Below, one piece after another: positions 1-8,227 of a stretch of DNA of 39,445 nucleotides (positions within the stretch are counted from its first letter, which is position 1; each line of letters opens with the position of its first letter). A model generated the notes under the pieces. It was not told the origin of the DNA, ran no database searches, and worked only from the letters and a program-made list of their open reading frames with translations. Both the position numbers and the translations under genes were made by a program. Origin of the DNA: an uncultured Lachnospiraceae bacterium (GTDB taxonomy: Bacteria; Bacillota; Clostridia; Lachnospirales; Lachnospiraceae); NCBI GenBank assembly GCA_910578555.1, contig CAJTPS010000030.1, positions 1-39,445 on the forward strand, written 5' to 3'.

Positions 1-431
1 TAGGTGTCCAAATGATTTGCCATATCATTTCTTTGATAGGTAAGCGAGCCACCCGTAAATTCGTCGCTCCCATCATCAACAGCAAGGTTCCCTTCCGCAT
101 TTTGCCCTATTGCTTCCTGCACTTTATCATAGTCAAATCTTTTTAACTGCGCAGCATATTCATAAAGGTTATTTTCCGGCATTTTCAATTCTGCACTGAT
201 GAACAGATTTTCATCCAGTTTTTCATCTATGAAAACTGCTGTGTCCTGTTCCTCTCTGGAATCAACATTTGTTTCGTCCTGTGATTCAACAACTTGAGTG
301 TCTGTATCCAAACTCTCAAAATCAATATTTGATTGTTTTTCACTTTGAGATGTATGAGCACAACCGCCTAATAATGTCAGAAGAACCACCATACCTATTA
401 CAGTTTCTATCTTTTTTTTAATCTTTTTCAT
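1..431 (-). CDS. Lipoprotein, C-terminus beyond the window edge
   Basis: The reading frame opens at ATG 431 and stays open for 143 codons to the left edge, so the gene is cut by the window and not necessarily broken. The start is set by an excellent ribosome binding site, GGAGG, six bases upstream. The protein begins with a Lys-rich n-region and a hydrophobic stretch ending in a lipobox (LLGGC), followed by a Ser/Glu/Asp/Gln-rich linker typical of Firmicute surface lipoproteins. The remaining part ends in a segment rich in Asn, Gly and Asp that I do not recognise. It lies just downstream of the two-component operon, separated by a terminator, and could be a target of that system. Function unknown. 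Confidence 0.8.
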   Translation of the reverse strand, partial: MKKIKKKIETVIGMVVLLTLLGGCAHTSQSEKQSNIDFESLDTDTQVVESQDETNVDSREEQDTAVFIDEKLDENLFISAELKMPENNLYEYAAQLKRFDYDKVQEAIGQNAEGNLAVDDGSDEFTGGSLTYQRNDMANHLDT

Positions 432-568
432 CTTAACCTCCACTTATCTTGACTTATTTTGCATACTACTCTTTCGACTGAAAAGCGCTTTTTCCTTGTT
501 CCGAAAAATGACTTTATCACGAAAATGAACGCTGTGCCGTTTCTTGTCATAATTAATATATATCTTTG

Positions 569-612
569 TAAAAATTGATAAGAGCATGACCAGAATATAG
601 CCATGCTCTTAT
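569..612 (-). terminator. Rho-independent terminator of the two-component operon
   Basis: An 11-bp perfect inverted repeat (arms 578-588 and 602-612, 13-base loop) lies just beyond the histidine kinase stop codon. Read on the minus strand it is followed by CAATTTTTAC. It separates the kinase operon from the lipoprotein gene at the left edge. Confidence 0.85.
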
Positions 613-646
613 TGTTCCTATTATTTTTTAGTATTTTTATTTACCT

Positions 647-1924
647 TTACAGCCCATTTTCCATTCTTGCCATATACAGAAGCAGATTGACGCAGAATAT
701 GCCCTCCTGTGCCGTGACTGCCATTGTACCATTATACTTCTCCACAATCTTCTTCACATTTTTCAATCCGATTCCATGCTGTTCCGTAAAAGGCTTCGTT
801 GTCTTTAAGATCGTATCCTTTCTATTCTTTTCCTCGCACAAGATACAGGAGGATTCAAAACTATTCTCAATTTTTACCTTTAGAATCCCTCTTTTCAATT
901 TAATATGAACGCTCAGATATTTATTTTCCGTCTTGCCGGCTGCCTCAATCGCATTTTCAAGCAGGTTTCCCAACATGACATTGATATCAAAAGAATGTCT
1001 GACTTTTTCCGGCAGCATTACTTTTATATCCACAGTTTTCAGTTTCTTCTCAGCCTTTTGGAGCATAAAATTGAGTACGCTGTCAATCTCCAGATTTCCA
1101 GATGCAACAATCTCATTGGGATTCTTGAGAAATGAATTCATCTCATCAATATACTTCTGTATTTCTGCTACGTCATGTTTATTCGCCAACAGCATCAATT
1201 CGTTGAGATGGTGTTTTATATCATGCCGTAAGGCTTTTATCTTTTCTTCTCCCCTCAGAACAACATTCAGTTGGTTTGCGTATGCCTGTAACTGCGTCTT
1301 CAGCATTTCCATCTCATATTGCTGTGAAATAGAATGCAGCAATAAATTATACAGATACAGCATAAGAAAATTTGCAATCAACAGACCAATGCTCACAATG
1401 GTAAGCCCTATGTCTGTACACGTATCAGTATAAATCAACAGAGTAATGACTATAATACTGCATATGGGCATCAGCACCAACGAAATATTTTGAGCATCCT
1501 CTGCATCTTTATGAATTGTAATCATTTTTTCTATCACTAACTCACACATGAAAATCAGAAAAAACGATATGACTGCATAAATCTGATTATAGGCTCCCCC
1601 ATCCCGGTAATTGACAAATAAGGATGTAGCTGCCACATCACAGCCGCAATTTACCAAATAAATCGTACCGGTTATAAATAGATTTGTCCTGACGGACTTC
1701 GTATACAACCATACGATTGCACCGATTCCCATCAGATTACATATCATATTAATCCATACTGTGTGAAATTCCCAAAATAACACAGTATTTATAACATAAA
1801 AACAACCATAGACAATTTGTTTTTTCTTTTTGTCTACGTCTACCCCCAAAAAGATTGACGCACATCTGCCAATCAGAAATATCCGAAAAAGATTGGTCAG
1901 CGCACAAATCATAAAATCAAGCAT
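647..1924 (-). CDS. AgrC-like sensor histidine kinase (GHKL family)
   Basis: Predicted membrane sensor kinase of 425 residues, a usual length for AgrC-type peptide-sensing kinases. Residues 1 to about 195 are a run of hydrophobic segments consistent with six or seven membrane spans. A coiled linker (about 200-230) leads to the phosphoacceptor motif LRHDIKHHL (His 234). The GHKL ATPase domain follows, with the N box NLLENAIEAA (320-329) and the G box HGIGLKN (383-389). It starts two bases after the response regulator stop, with a GAGG ribosome binding site inside the regulator's last codons, so the pair is co-transcribed. No agrB or agrD gene is visible nearby, so the signal is unknown and may be encoded elsewhere. 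Confidence 0.9.
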   Translation of the reverse strand: MLDFMICALTNLFRIFLIGRCASIFLGVDVDKKKKQIVYGCFYVINTVLFWEFHTVWINMICNLMGIGAIVWLYTKSVRTNLFITGTIYLVNCGCDVAATSLFVNYRDGGAYNQIYAVISFFLIFMCELVIEKMITIHKDAEDAQNISLVLMPICSIIVITLLIYTDTCTDIGLTIVSIGLLIANFLMLYLYNLLLHSISQQYEMEMLKTQLQAYANQLNVVLRGEEKIKALRHDIKHHLNELMLLANKHDVAEIQKYIDEMNSFLKNPNEIVASGNLEIDSVLNFMLQKAEKKLKTVDIKVMLPEKVRHSFDINVMLGNLLENAIEAAGKTENKYLSVHIKLKRGILKVKIENSFESSCILCEEKNRKDTILKTTKPFTEQHGIGLKNVKKIVEKYNGTMAVTAQEGIFCVNLLLYMARMENGL

Positions 1925-1926
1925 AT

Positions 1927-2631
1927 CTATTCCTCTCTTAAAAGTTCATCTCTCACAAGTTTTCGATTTGCCAGACTGATTGTCAATATCGTGCCATCTA
2001 CCAATTCCACCATCTCATATGTGTATCGGAAAACATATTCTTTGTTTATGATATAAGACTGATGTATCACAATAAAATCCTCTGACAGGCATTTCACAAC
2101 ATTTTTTAGTTTGCCATAAAATTCAAATGCTGCTTTCATGGTTACAACCTTTACCTTACGCCCCTTGCTTTCAAGATAAACAATATCTCCCATAGGAATG
2201 TAATAGTAATCTTTTCCCCGTTGAAATTCAAACCTTTCATTTCTCTTTTTTGCAATTTTGAGTGCCATACCCATAACTTCATTAATCTGCTCTTGCAAGA
2301 TTGGTTTAATCAGAAAATCCAAAGGCTGTGTTTTGAATAATTGCTGTGCATAGGATGCTTTTCCCGAAATATATACAATCTGCAATCCCATATTATCCAA
2401 TTGGTTTCTGATATAAGTACCGACCTCAATACCTGTCATTTTAAAAAGTTCTATATCCAGAAAAAGAAGATCCAGATAACCGCCTGATGCCAGATAGTCT
2501 CTTAAACCTTCTCCTGTATACCAAATATTTGTATCGACTTGAATATTCTTTTCTTGTGCATATTGCAAAAGCATATTTTCAATAGATGTACAAATGTTCT
2601 CTCCATCATCACAAATTCCAATGTTATACAT
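1927..2631 (-). CDS. LytTR-family response regulator (AgrA-like)
   Basis: Response regulator of 234 residues, partner of the adjacent GHKL kinase. An N-terminal receiver domain shows the acidic pair (Asp 8, Asp 9), the phosphorylation site in LFLDIEL (Asp 59) and the conserved Lys (IKPI, Lys 109). The C-terminal half (about 134-234) is a LytTR DNA-binding domain with the typical Y-L-E-S-K-G-R-K strand and the H-Q-S-Y-I-I-N motif. The frame is open to 2670, but only ATG 2631 has a ribosome binding site (GAGGTG, four bases away) and gives the canonical MYNIGICDD start. LytTR proteins bind paired direct repeats; candidate repeats lie upstream at 2777-2846. Confidence 0.9.
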   Translation of the reverse strand: MYNIGICDDGENICTSIENMLLQYAQEKNIQVDTNIWYTGEGLRDYLASGGYLDLLFLDIELFKMTGIEVGTYIRNQLDNMGLQIVYISGKASYAQQLFKTQPLDFLIKPILQEQINEVMGMALKIAKKRNERFEFQRGKDYYYIPMGDIVYLESKGRKVKVVTMKAAFEFYGKLKNVVKCLSEDFIVIHQSYIINKEYVFRYTYEMVELVDGTILTISLANRKLVRDELLREE

Positions 2632-2701
2632 ACTGCACCTCATAATATTTTTTACGCTAAAACAATACATCTTTCACAATTAAAATTTAACGCTGCTTGT
2701 G

Positions 2702-2730
2702 ATTATATCGCCAGAAAACGGTGATGTCAA
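2702..2730 (-). promoter_or_regulatory. Consensus sigma-A promoter of the two-component operon
   Basis: On the minus strand TTGACA (2730-2725) and TATAAT (2707-2702) are both perfect hexamers separated by exactly 17 bases. Transcription would start near 2695, giving a leader of about 64 nucleotides before ATG 2631. A promoter this strong is uncommon for a regulator operon and implies substantial constitutive expression unless it is repressed. Confidence 0.85.
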
Positions 2731-2776
2731 ACGATATTGAGCATAAAAATACTCACATAACATTACTTCTCCTATA

Positions 2777-2846
2777 TTCCGAAAATCAGAATTCTTGAAG
2801 TTTGTCTTCTTTACCTCTTGATTTCCGAAAATCGGAACTCTTGAAG
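2777..2846. repeat. Pair of 24-bp direct repeats upstream of the regulator promoter
   Basis: Two 24-base copies at 2777-2800 and 2823-2846 differ at two positions, and both begin TTCCGAAAA. The second copy contains a perfect inverted repeat (TTCCGA AAA TCGGAA). The distance between copies is 46 bases. They lie 47 and 93 bases upstream of the -35 box of the two-component operon. They may be regulator binding sites, or a duplication linked to the mobile-element junction, since the second copy overlaps the open frame of the relaxase remnant. Confidence 0.6.
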
Positions 2847-3184
2847 AACGGCGGTTAGATACTCTGAAAAAGCACTTAGAGCAAGCCGACATTTATTTCA
2901 AGTACAAGGGAAAGAAGCCGCTGGCCGAAGCCGAGCAAATCCTATTCACAACGGCGAAAGATTATCTCAAAGGCGTGGTGAACGGCAAGACCACAATCCC
3001 GACAAAGACATGGAAAGAAGAATACACCAAGCTGACCGCCGAGAGGAAAACGCTTAATCAGCGGTATCTTGCATTGAAAGAGGAAGTGAAAGAAGCGGAG
3101 AAAATCAGAAAGAGCGTTTACAGTATCTTGCGGCAGGAACAGCAGGAACAGCAACCCCGCAGGTTGCAGGATATGGAGCGATAA
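2822..3184 (+). pseudogene. Relaxase (mobilisation nuclease) C-terminal remnant
   Basis: An open frame of about 120 codons entered from a stop at 2819-2821, with no proper start or ribosome binding site. The translation (RRLDTLKKHLEQAD, then KYKGKKPLAEAEQILF, then a Lys/Glu-rich helical tail ending in QQPRRLQDMER) matches what I remember of the C-terminal coiled region of MobA-like relaxases from conjugative and mobilisable elements of gut Firmicutes. A complete relaxase would be several hundred residues long and contain a His-rich nuclease domain, which is absent. Its base and codon use (GCC, GCG, CTG) differs from the AT-rich genes on its left. I read it as the surviving tail of a deleted mobile element. 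The family call is from memory. Confidence 0.65.
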
Positions 3185-3279
3185 CAGACAGGGCGGCGGG
3201 ATAGTCAACACCTGTCACCGCCACCCTATTTGGGAGTTTCATTTGCCAGCCTTTTTTGAGGAAACCATGCACAGCGGAA

Positions 3280-4026
3280 TCAGTTGTCGGAGCTGATTCT
3301 TTGCACTTCAAAAAATACACCATCCCATGGAATAATCAGAGTGTTTTCGTCCTTTATATAAAAAGTATCACCAATGCCGCCTGCATTTTCTATCGCCACT
3401 ACCTGAATAGAATCTTTGGAAATTCCCAGCGTTTCCAGACTAGTGCCTTGATAGATGGATGAAAAATCATCTGCGGTCTGAATGCTTTCGATATATTGGG
3501 GGGAATCCAGACGGTGCTGGTCATCATATATAGCATAATCATTAAAATATTCAAAACGAGTTCCCATCAGCGCAGAGCAATCTTCCTCTGACATGGCACT
3601 GTAGGCACCAAAAGTTGATGAAGTTATCTGCCATGTGCCCAAATAGGAGGGCGAAGAAGAGGATTCATCTGGGGATGGAGCGGCAGTCACAGCTTCAGAG
3701 TCCACTTTTTCGGAGGCAGGCTGGGGACTGGGGGAAATTTGGGACTGGTTGGTCTCAGCCTGTGAAGGCTGTTCCATATCTGGTTGTTCTGGCACAGACT
3801 GGTTTGGGGTTGCCTGTGCTGGTTCTTCCTGTTCAGGGGTTTCCGTTGAGATTGGTTCTGGAACAGGAAGTGTTGACTGTTGTGGGCTGTTACTTCCGCA
3901 TCCTGTTATGGTACAGGTTAATAACAGTATAAAGCCAGTCAGTAAAACGATAGTTTTCCGGTCAGCGGCAGACAGGGGGAATTTTAACGAAAATTCTTTT
4001 TGAAATAATTTATTTGTTTGTTTCAT
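3280..4026 (-). CDS. Lipoprotein with Pro/Glu/Gln-rich linker
   Basis: Predicted lipoprotein of 248 residues. After a charged N-terminus of about 25 residues there is a hydrophobic segment ending in a lipobox (TITGC, Cys about 43). A long low-complexity linker rich in Pro, Glu, Gln, Ser and Thr follows (about 45-130), then a compact C-terminal domain of about 115 residues starting LGTWQITSSTFGAYSAMS. That domain resembles small lipocalin-like or calycin-like modules of Lachnospiraceae lipoproteins, but I cannot name it. An AGGAGT ribosome binding site lies eight bases upstream. The gene sits alone between a relaxase remnant and a transposase remnant and has its own extended -10 promoter, so it is probably cargo or a bystander of past mobile-element insertion. 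Confidence 0.75.
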   Translation of the reverse strand: MKQTNKLFQKEFSLKFPLSAADRKTIVLLTGFILLLTCTITGCGSNSPQQSTLPVPEPISTETPEQEEPAQATPNQSVPEQPDMEQPSQAETNQSQISPSPQPASEKVDSEAVTAAPSPDESSSSPSYLGTWQITSSTFGAYSAMSEEDCSALMGTRFEYFNDYAIYDDQHRLDSPQYIESIQTADDFSSIYQGTSLETLGISKDSIQVVAIENAGGIGDTFYIKDENTLIIPWDGVFFEVQRISSDN

Positions 4027-4083
4027 TTGTTGTTACTCCTTTTATACCTATAAGTTTTAATTTTTCGGTTTACGCCGAGAAAA

Positions 4084-4112
4084 ATTATACCATGCTCAAT
4101 TATGAAAAGCAA
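4084..4112 (-). promoter_or_regulatory. Extended -10 promoter of the lipoprotein gene
   Basis: On the minus strand TTGCTT (4112-4107), a 17-base spacer and TATAAT (4089-4084) preceded by TGG form an extended -10 promoter. The start site would fall near 4077, about 50 bases before ATG 4026. Confidence 0.75.
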
Positions 4113-4168
4113 GCGCCCCTTTTCCTGCCCCGTTTCCCGCCGCACTAACAAGGGCTTGCGTCAATAAC

Positions 4169-4270
4169 TCAAAAAAGCACTTGACAAAACGCTTCATGGA
4201 TCACCGGCGCGATCATCCCGAAACGCATCTGGGCGATCTCCACCTGTTCTTTCTGCTCCCGATATATTGT
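4169..4270 (-). pseudogene. Transposase N-terminal remnant
   Basis: A 33-codon open frame without a start codon; the preceding in-frame codon is TGA. Its translation contains REQKEQVEIAQMRFGMIAP, which resembles the first residues of a family of rve/DDE transposases common in Lachnospiraceae (proteins that begin EQKEQIALMRY-IAP). The frame then runs into a stop after HEAFCQVLF. If the match is right, only the first few per cent of the transposase survives. With the relaxase tail on the other side of the lipoprotein gene, it marks a decayed mobile region. Confidence 0.45.
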
Positions 4271-4292
4271 TCATTTCTTATAATTTTCCTAT

Positions 4293-6146
4293 CTAAAACA
4301 CCTTCAGATATTTCTCAAAATCCTCATACGTAACTGTCACCCATCCGGCATCATAGTTGAAACCGATCTCCATTCCCTGCGGAATATAGAAGACAATAAT
4401 ATCAGATGACTTAAAGTGCTTCGTGATCTCCTGGTCGGTCATCGCCGTCAGATAACTGATCTCACCGTTCTGGATATCACTCCGTTTCCTGAACTCCACA
4501 GAGAACGCATCATCCGTGTTTAGAAGGCTCTCATTGTCCAGTACGATCCCGTTTTCCATATCAATATTGATGCAGTACACGAACACATCGTTATAGTAGT
4601 CGCTGTATATATATTCGGAGAATGCAATACTCAGTTTCTCCTCATCCATATAAGTCACATATCCGGTCGAAGTCGCCACAAAATAATCATCATTATCTAC
4701 CATGTAGTCCTGATACTCTTCCTCGAAATACTCCGTGATAAATTCAACCTCTTCCTTGATTGCACCGTTCAGCTTATCCAGATTGGGAACATCGCTGCCC
4801 TCAATCACCGGATAAGTAACCTGAATATCGACATTTTCATATGTGGTATCGTATCTGTAATCTTCCAGTTTTACTGAATACTGCAGATCATTTCTGATCT
4901 CGTTGTGGAGTGAATAATAACGGCCATCATCCACATTCTCTTCGCCGTCATCCCCGAAGAAATCATAATAATCGTATTCATAAGGGAAATCATCACCATA
5001 AGGATAATCATATTCGTAAGGAAATTCATCACCATAAGGATAAGGATAATCATCATAAAAGTAATCGTCGTCAAAATAGTCATAATGATCATCGCCATAA
5101 TAATCATTATCGTCATGACTTCTGTCCCGCTCATCGTCGTAATCATCATAATCATATTCCTCGCGGGTATTACGCTTTTTCTCCTTTTCCGATGTATACA
5201 AATCTACTGCCTTATACGCCAGTGCGAAAACCGCTATGAGAAACAGTACAATAATGCCGATCACAATCCCGATGATTAATCCGGTATTATTCTTCCTCTG
5301 CGGCACTGCGTAAGGACTATACGGATTATTCCCGTTATTCCCATTCCCGTAGGGCGGATTGCCGTATACATTCTGATAGTTGTTCTGCGTATTCTGTTCG
5401 TTGTAGAAACCGTTGCCATACGGGTTATTATTCTGTGTATTGTGTCCGCTATAGGAATTGTTGCCATACGGGTTATTGTTCTGCGTATTCTGCCCGCCAT
5501 AGGAATTGTTGCCATACGGGTTATTGTTCTGCACATTCTGTCCGTTATAGGAATTGTTGCCATACGGGTTATTGTTCTGCGCATTCTGTCCGTTATAGGA
5601 ATTGTTGCCATACGGGTTATTGTTCTGTGCATTCTGTCCGTTATAGGAATTGTTGCCATACGGGTTATTGTTCTGCGCATTCTGTCCTCTATACGGATTA
5701 ATTCCGTATGCGTCATTATTCTGTCCATCGTACGCGCTGTTATTCTGCATGTTCTGTCCGTCATAAGGATTGCTGCCGTGCAGGTTGTCACTCTGCTGTG
5801 CCCCTGTATCCTGCACCTGACGATCAGCTTCCCCGTACATGCCGTCAACCGCATTGCCGGCATAGTCAACCGGCACACTGTCATAGATTACCCGTGTATC
5901 TTCTTCCGCCGCGTTCGCGTCCACAACTTCACAGACCACCGTCTCTGCGGTCAGATCTTCCGGCCCCTGTACTATGACCGCCTCCGTCCCCGTCACTTCA
6001 TCTGCCGCATTTTCCCGTTCCAGATCAAGATCCGGCGTCCGATAGAGGTCTTCTCTACTCTCTACCGCGTATGTATCAGAAACTGCCTCCTGCGTTTCGC
6101 CGTCGCTGTTCTTATTAAAGTTATCAAACTGATTCGATTCACTCAT
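4293..6146 (-). CDS. Membrane protein with 16-residue repeats, acidic Tyr/Asp region and DUF3298-like domain
   Basis: A 617-residue protein of unusual composition. Residues 1-115 are acidic and probably disordered. Residues about 120-285 are Asn/Gly/Tyr/Gln/Pro-rich, with six 16-residue units of the form NNNPYGNNSYNGQNAQ. One membrane helix follows (about 288-312), then a Lys/Arg cluster, then an extreme Asp/Tyr-rich stretch (about 327-415). The C-terminal domain (about 425-617) resembles the extracellular DUF3298/DUF4163 module of RsiV and PdaC (VTYPVI, then LDKLNGAIKEEVE, ending FNYDAGWVTVTYEDFEKYL). With no signal peptide, the single helix places the repeats in the cytoplasm and the DUF3298-like part outside. 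That topology fits anti-sigma RsiV-like receptors, but no sigma factor is adjacent. An AGAGG ribosome binding site precedes ATG 6146. Confidence 0.8.
   Translation of the reverse strand: MSESNQFDNFNKNSDGETQEAVSDTYAVESREDLYRTPDLDLERENAADEVTGTEAVIVQGPEDLTAETVVCEVVDANAAEEDTRVIYDSVPVDYAGNAVDGMYGEADRQVQDTGAQQSDNLHGSNPYDGQNMQNNSAYDGQNNDAYGINPYRGQNAQNNNPYGNNSYNGQNAQNNNPYGNNSYNGQNAQNNNPYGNNSYNGQNVQNNNPYGNNSYGGQNTQNNNPYGNNSYSGHNTQNNNPYGNGFYNEQNTQNNYQNVYGNPPYGNGNNGNNPYSPYAVPQRKNNTGLIIGIVIGIIVLFLIAVFALAYKAVDLYTSEKEKKRNTREEYDYDDYDDERDRSHDDNDYYGDDHYDYFDDDYFYDDYPYPYGDEFPYEYDYPYGDDFPYEYDYYDFFGDDGEENVDDGRYYSLHNEIRNDLQYSVKLEDYRYDTTYENVDIQVTYPVIEGSDVPNLDKLNGAIKEEVEFITEYFEEEYQDYMVDNDDYFVATSTGYVTYMDEEKLSIAFSEYIYSDYYNDVFVYCINIDMENGIVLDNESLLNTDDAFSVEFRKRSDIQNGEISYLTAMTDQEITKHFKSSDIIVFYIPQGMEIGFNYDAGWVTVTYEDFEKYLKVF
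5415..5702. repeat. 48-bp tandem repeat inside the 617-residue protein gene
   Basis: Six units with an exact 48-base period begin at 5415, 5463, 5511, 5559, 5607 and 5655. The first five differ by only a few bases; the sixth is degenerate in its second half. Each unit encodes 16 residues, so expansion or contraction keeps the frame. Near-identity at the nucleotide level suggests recent duplication and likely length variation between strains. Confidence 0.95.
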
Positions 6147-6254
6147 CTACTTATCCTCTTATCTTTCCTGGCGCAATCTCTGACGCTCTGACCTCTAAGC
6201 TTCCTCTTTGCGAAATCTCAGAACTGTGCATGAATCATATTTTCATTTTTCACA

Positions 6255-7526
6255 CTATTTCTCCTTACTGCCGAATGTCACTTCACTGTAATACTGCAGG
6301 ATACATTCGCGCATAAGCGATAATGCCGATGAAACTGTATTCTCCCTGATCTTGGCACGGTTACCGCTGAAATGGCACTCTTTCACCGTGACCCGTCCGC
6401 AGACACTACATCCGATATATACAAGCCCCACCGGCTTGTCCTCTGATCCGCCGTCCGGGCCGGCGATTCCGGTAATGCTGACCGTCACGTCCGCCTTGGA
6501 TACAAGTGCCGCACCCTTCGCCATCTCTCTGGCAATCTGCTCGCTGACCGCACCGTGCTTTAGCAAAAGGTTCTTTTTGATGCCCAGCAGTCTGCGTTTT
6601 GCCTTATTGGAATAAGTAATATAACCTGACTTGTATACCTCGGATACACCCGGTACATTGATCAATCTCGCCGCCAGCAGACCACCCGTACAGGACTCCA
6701 CAGTACTGATCGTCAGTTTATTGGCCAGCAGCAGATCCACCACTGCTTTCTCCAGCGTAACTTCATCATCCGTCGTATAGATATGATTGCCAAACCGTCC
6801 TTTTAGCTCTTTCACCATCGGTTTGACCATTTTCTTTGCCTCTTTCTCATCCTCTGCCCGCGCCGTCACACGCAAATGCACCTCACCTGTCTTCGCGTAG
6901 GTTGCAATTGTCGGATTGGTCTGGCTCTCGATCAGATCCTGCACCATCGTCTCGACTTTACTCTCTCCCAGACCGCATACTTTAACGGTCTGTGAAAAAA
7001 TAACACATGACTGCAAACTACTCAGATACGGAATAATTGACGTCTCAAACATCGGAATCATCTCATTGGGCGGTCCCGGCATCAAGATCACATGCCTTCC
7101 GTCCTGCGCCATGATAATGCCCGGTGCCGTACCGTTGGGATTGTCCACCACGATACACCCTTCCGGCACCATTGCCTGTTTCCAGTTGTTGTCCGTGATC
7201 TCCATACCTCTTTTTTCAAAAAACTGCTGAATAGCCGCCTTACTCTCTTCATGCAGGTACAGCGGCCTGTTCATCACCTTCGCGGCCACCTCCTTGGTCA
7301 GATCGTCCTGTGTCGGTCCCAAGCCCCCCGATAACAGAAGAATATCCGCTCTGGACAATGCAGTCCTGATCGTTTCATACAGCCTGTGTTCATTATCACC
7401 GACCACATCCTGATAATAACAGGAAAGCCCGAGCCCGGCACATTTCTCAGCCAGATATGCCGCATTGGTGTTCACAATGTTACCTAACAGGATCTCCGTT
7501 CCAACTGAAATCAATTCTACAACCAT
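6255..7526 (-). CDS. cinA: CinA family nicotinamide-nucleotide amidohydrolase
   Basis: CinA-type protein of about 423 residues, the normal full two-domain length. The N-terminal half (about 1-170) is the MoCF-like domain with VELISVGTEILLGNIVNTNA and the LLSGGLGPTQDDLT loop. The C-terminal half (about 255-415) is the CinA/PncC amidase domain with TVESCTGGLLAARL and SITGIAGPDGGSEDKPVGLVY. Family members deamidate nicotinamide mononucleotide for NAD salvage and may hydrolyse ADP-ribose. Two starts are possible, 7538 and 7526; I prefer 7526 because it gives the usual family start just before ELISVGTE. It is the last gene of the yicC-cinA operon, 167 bases after pgsA. That gap holds no convincing gene. 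Confidence 0.93.
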   Translation of the reverse strand: MVVELISVGTEILLGNIVNTNAAYLAEKCAGLGLSCYYQDVVGDNEHRLYETIRTALSRADILLLSGGLGPTQDDLTKEVAAKVMNRPLYLHEESKAAIQQFFEKRGMEITDNNWKQAMVPEGCIVVDNPNGTAPGIIMAQDGRHVILMPGPPNEMIPMFETSIIPYLSSLQSCVIFSQTVKVCGLGESKVETMVQDLIESQTNPTIATYAKTGEVHLRVTARAEDEKEAKKMVKPMVKELKGRFGNHIYTTDDEVTLEKAVVDLLLANKLTISTVESCTGGLLAARLINVPGVSEVYKSGYITYSNKAKRRLLGIKKNLLLKHGAVSEQIAREMAKGAALVSKADVTVSITGIAGPDGGSEDKPVGLVYIGCSVCGRVTVKECHFSGNRAKIRENTVSSALSLMRECILQYYSEVTFGSKEK

Positions 7527-7693
7527 ACTCTCATCCATTCTGAAGCATTTGACATCCGTACCATGTATATCGTTTCACAACAACACAGCCGCCGTATCCG
7601 CAATGCTCCACACGGATACCTGCACCTGGCGAAGCGTCCAGACCTGCGCATCAGGTTTTGACCGCATGAACTTTAGAAGTACATTCCATGCAT

Positions 7694-8227
7694 TTACTTC
7701 GTATCTTTCATCACGTCTTTATTTTTTACAAGATAATCAACCAGCGAAATCACTGTCAAAGCAACCGCCGCCCACGTCACAATATCCGTTAGTAGGCCGA
7801 TCTGTTCGAGATCTGCAATCATAAGGCAGATCATAACGATCTGGAAGGTTGTCTTGAATTTCCCCCAGTAGCTTGCCGCGATCACGACGCCGTTATCCGA
7901 CGCAATCAGCCTAAAACCGCTGATAATAAACTCTCTGGCGATGATGACGATCACCATCCACGCCGGTATTGTGCCAAGCTCTATCAGGCAGATCAGCGCG
8001 GAACACACCAGCAGCTTATCCGCCAGCGGGTCCATGAACTTGCCGAAATTCGTCACCAGATTATATTTTCTGGCAATCTTACCGTCCAGCAGATCCGTCA
8101 GACTCGCCACAATAAAGATGGCAAGCGCAATCCACTTATCATATAGTGTTATGTCAACCAATAAGAATACTACAAAAAAAGGGATTAGTATCACCCGGAA
8201 CATCGTCAATTTATTAGGTAAATTCAT
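7694..8227 (-). CDS. pgsA: CDP-diacylglycerol-glycerol-3-phosphate 3-phosphatidyltransferase
   Basis: Integral membrane enzyme of 177 residues making phosphatidylglycerol phosphate from CDP-diacylglycerol and glycerol 3-phosphate, the first step to phosphatidylglycerol and cardiolipin. The diagnostic CDP-alcohol phosphatidyltransferase signature DG-x2-AR-x8-G-x3-D-x3-D is intact (DGKIAR, then NFGKFMDPLAD). The start MNLPNKLTMFRV is the family's usual one. Several hydrophobic helices cover most of the chain. It overlaps the end of rimO by 14 bases, with a GGAG ribosome binding site inside rimO, so translation is probably coupled. Confidence 0.95.
   Translation of the reverse strand: MNLPNKLTMFRVILIPFFVVFLLVDITLYDKWIALAIFIVASLTDLLDGKIARKYNLVTNFGKFMDPLADKLLVCSALICLIELGTIPAWMVIVIIAREFIISGFRLIASDNGVVIAASYWGKFKTTFQIVMICLMIADLEQIGLLTDIVTWAAVALTVISLVDYLVKNKDVMKDTK

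Noticed and set aside
2680..2892. Minus-strand frame of 70 codons upstream of the response regulator
   Set aside because: It spans the consensus promoter and the direct repeats, and lacks a ribosome binding site.
3277..3299. Inverted repeat GAATCAG/CTGATTC at the end of the 3280-4026 lipoprotein gene
   Set aside because: A 7-bp stem overlapping the stop codon and not followed by a U-run on the minus strand; not convincing as a terminator.
5415..5702. Six regularly spaced repeats resembling a CRISPR array
   Set aside because: Units are contiguous at 48 bases with no unique spacers, and they encode a periodic protein.
5442..6191. Plus-strand frame of 249 codons opposite the repeat protein, with periodic VIGIVAIRVIVL units
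   Set aside because: It is the antisense shadow of the 48-bp repeats; the period is a multiple of three, so all frames stay open. No ribosome binding site.
7527..7693. Short Cys/Arg-rich frames between pgsA and cinA
   Set aside because: About 30 to 45 codons with no ribosome binding site or conserved pattern.
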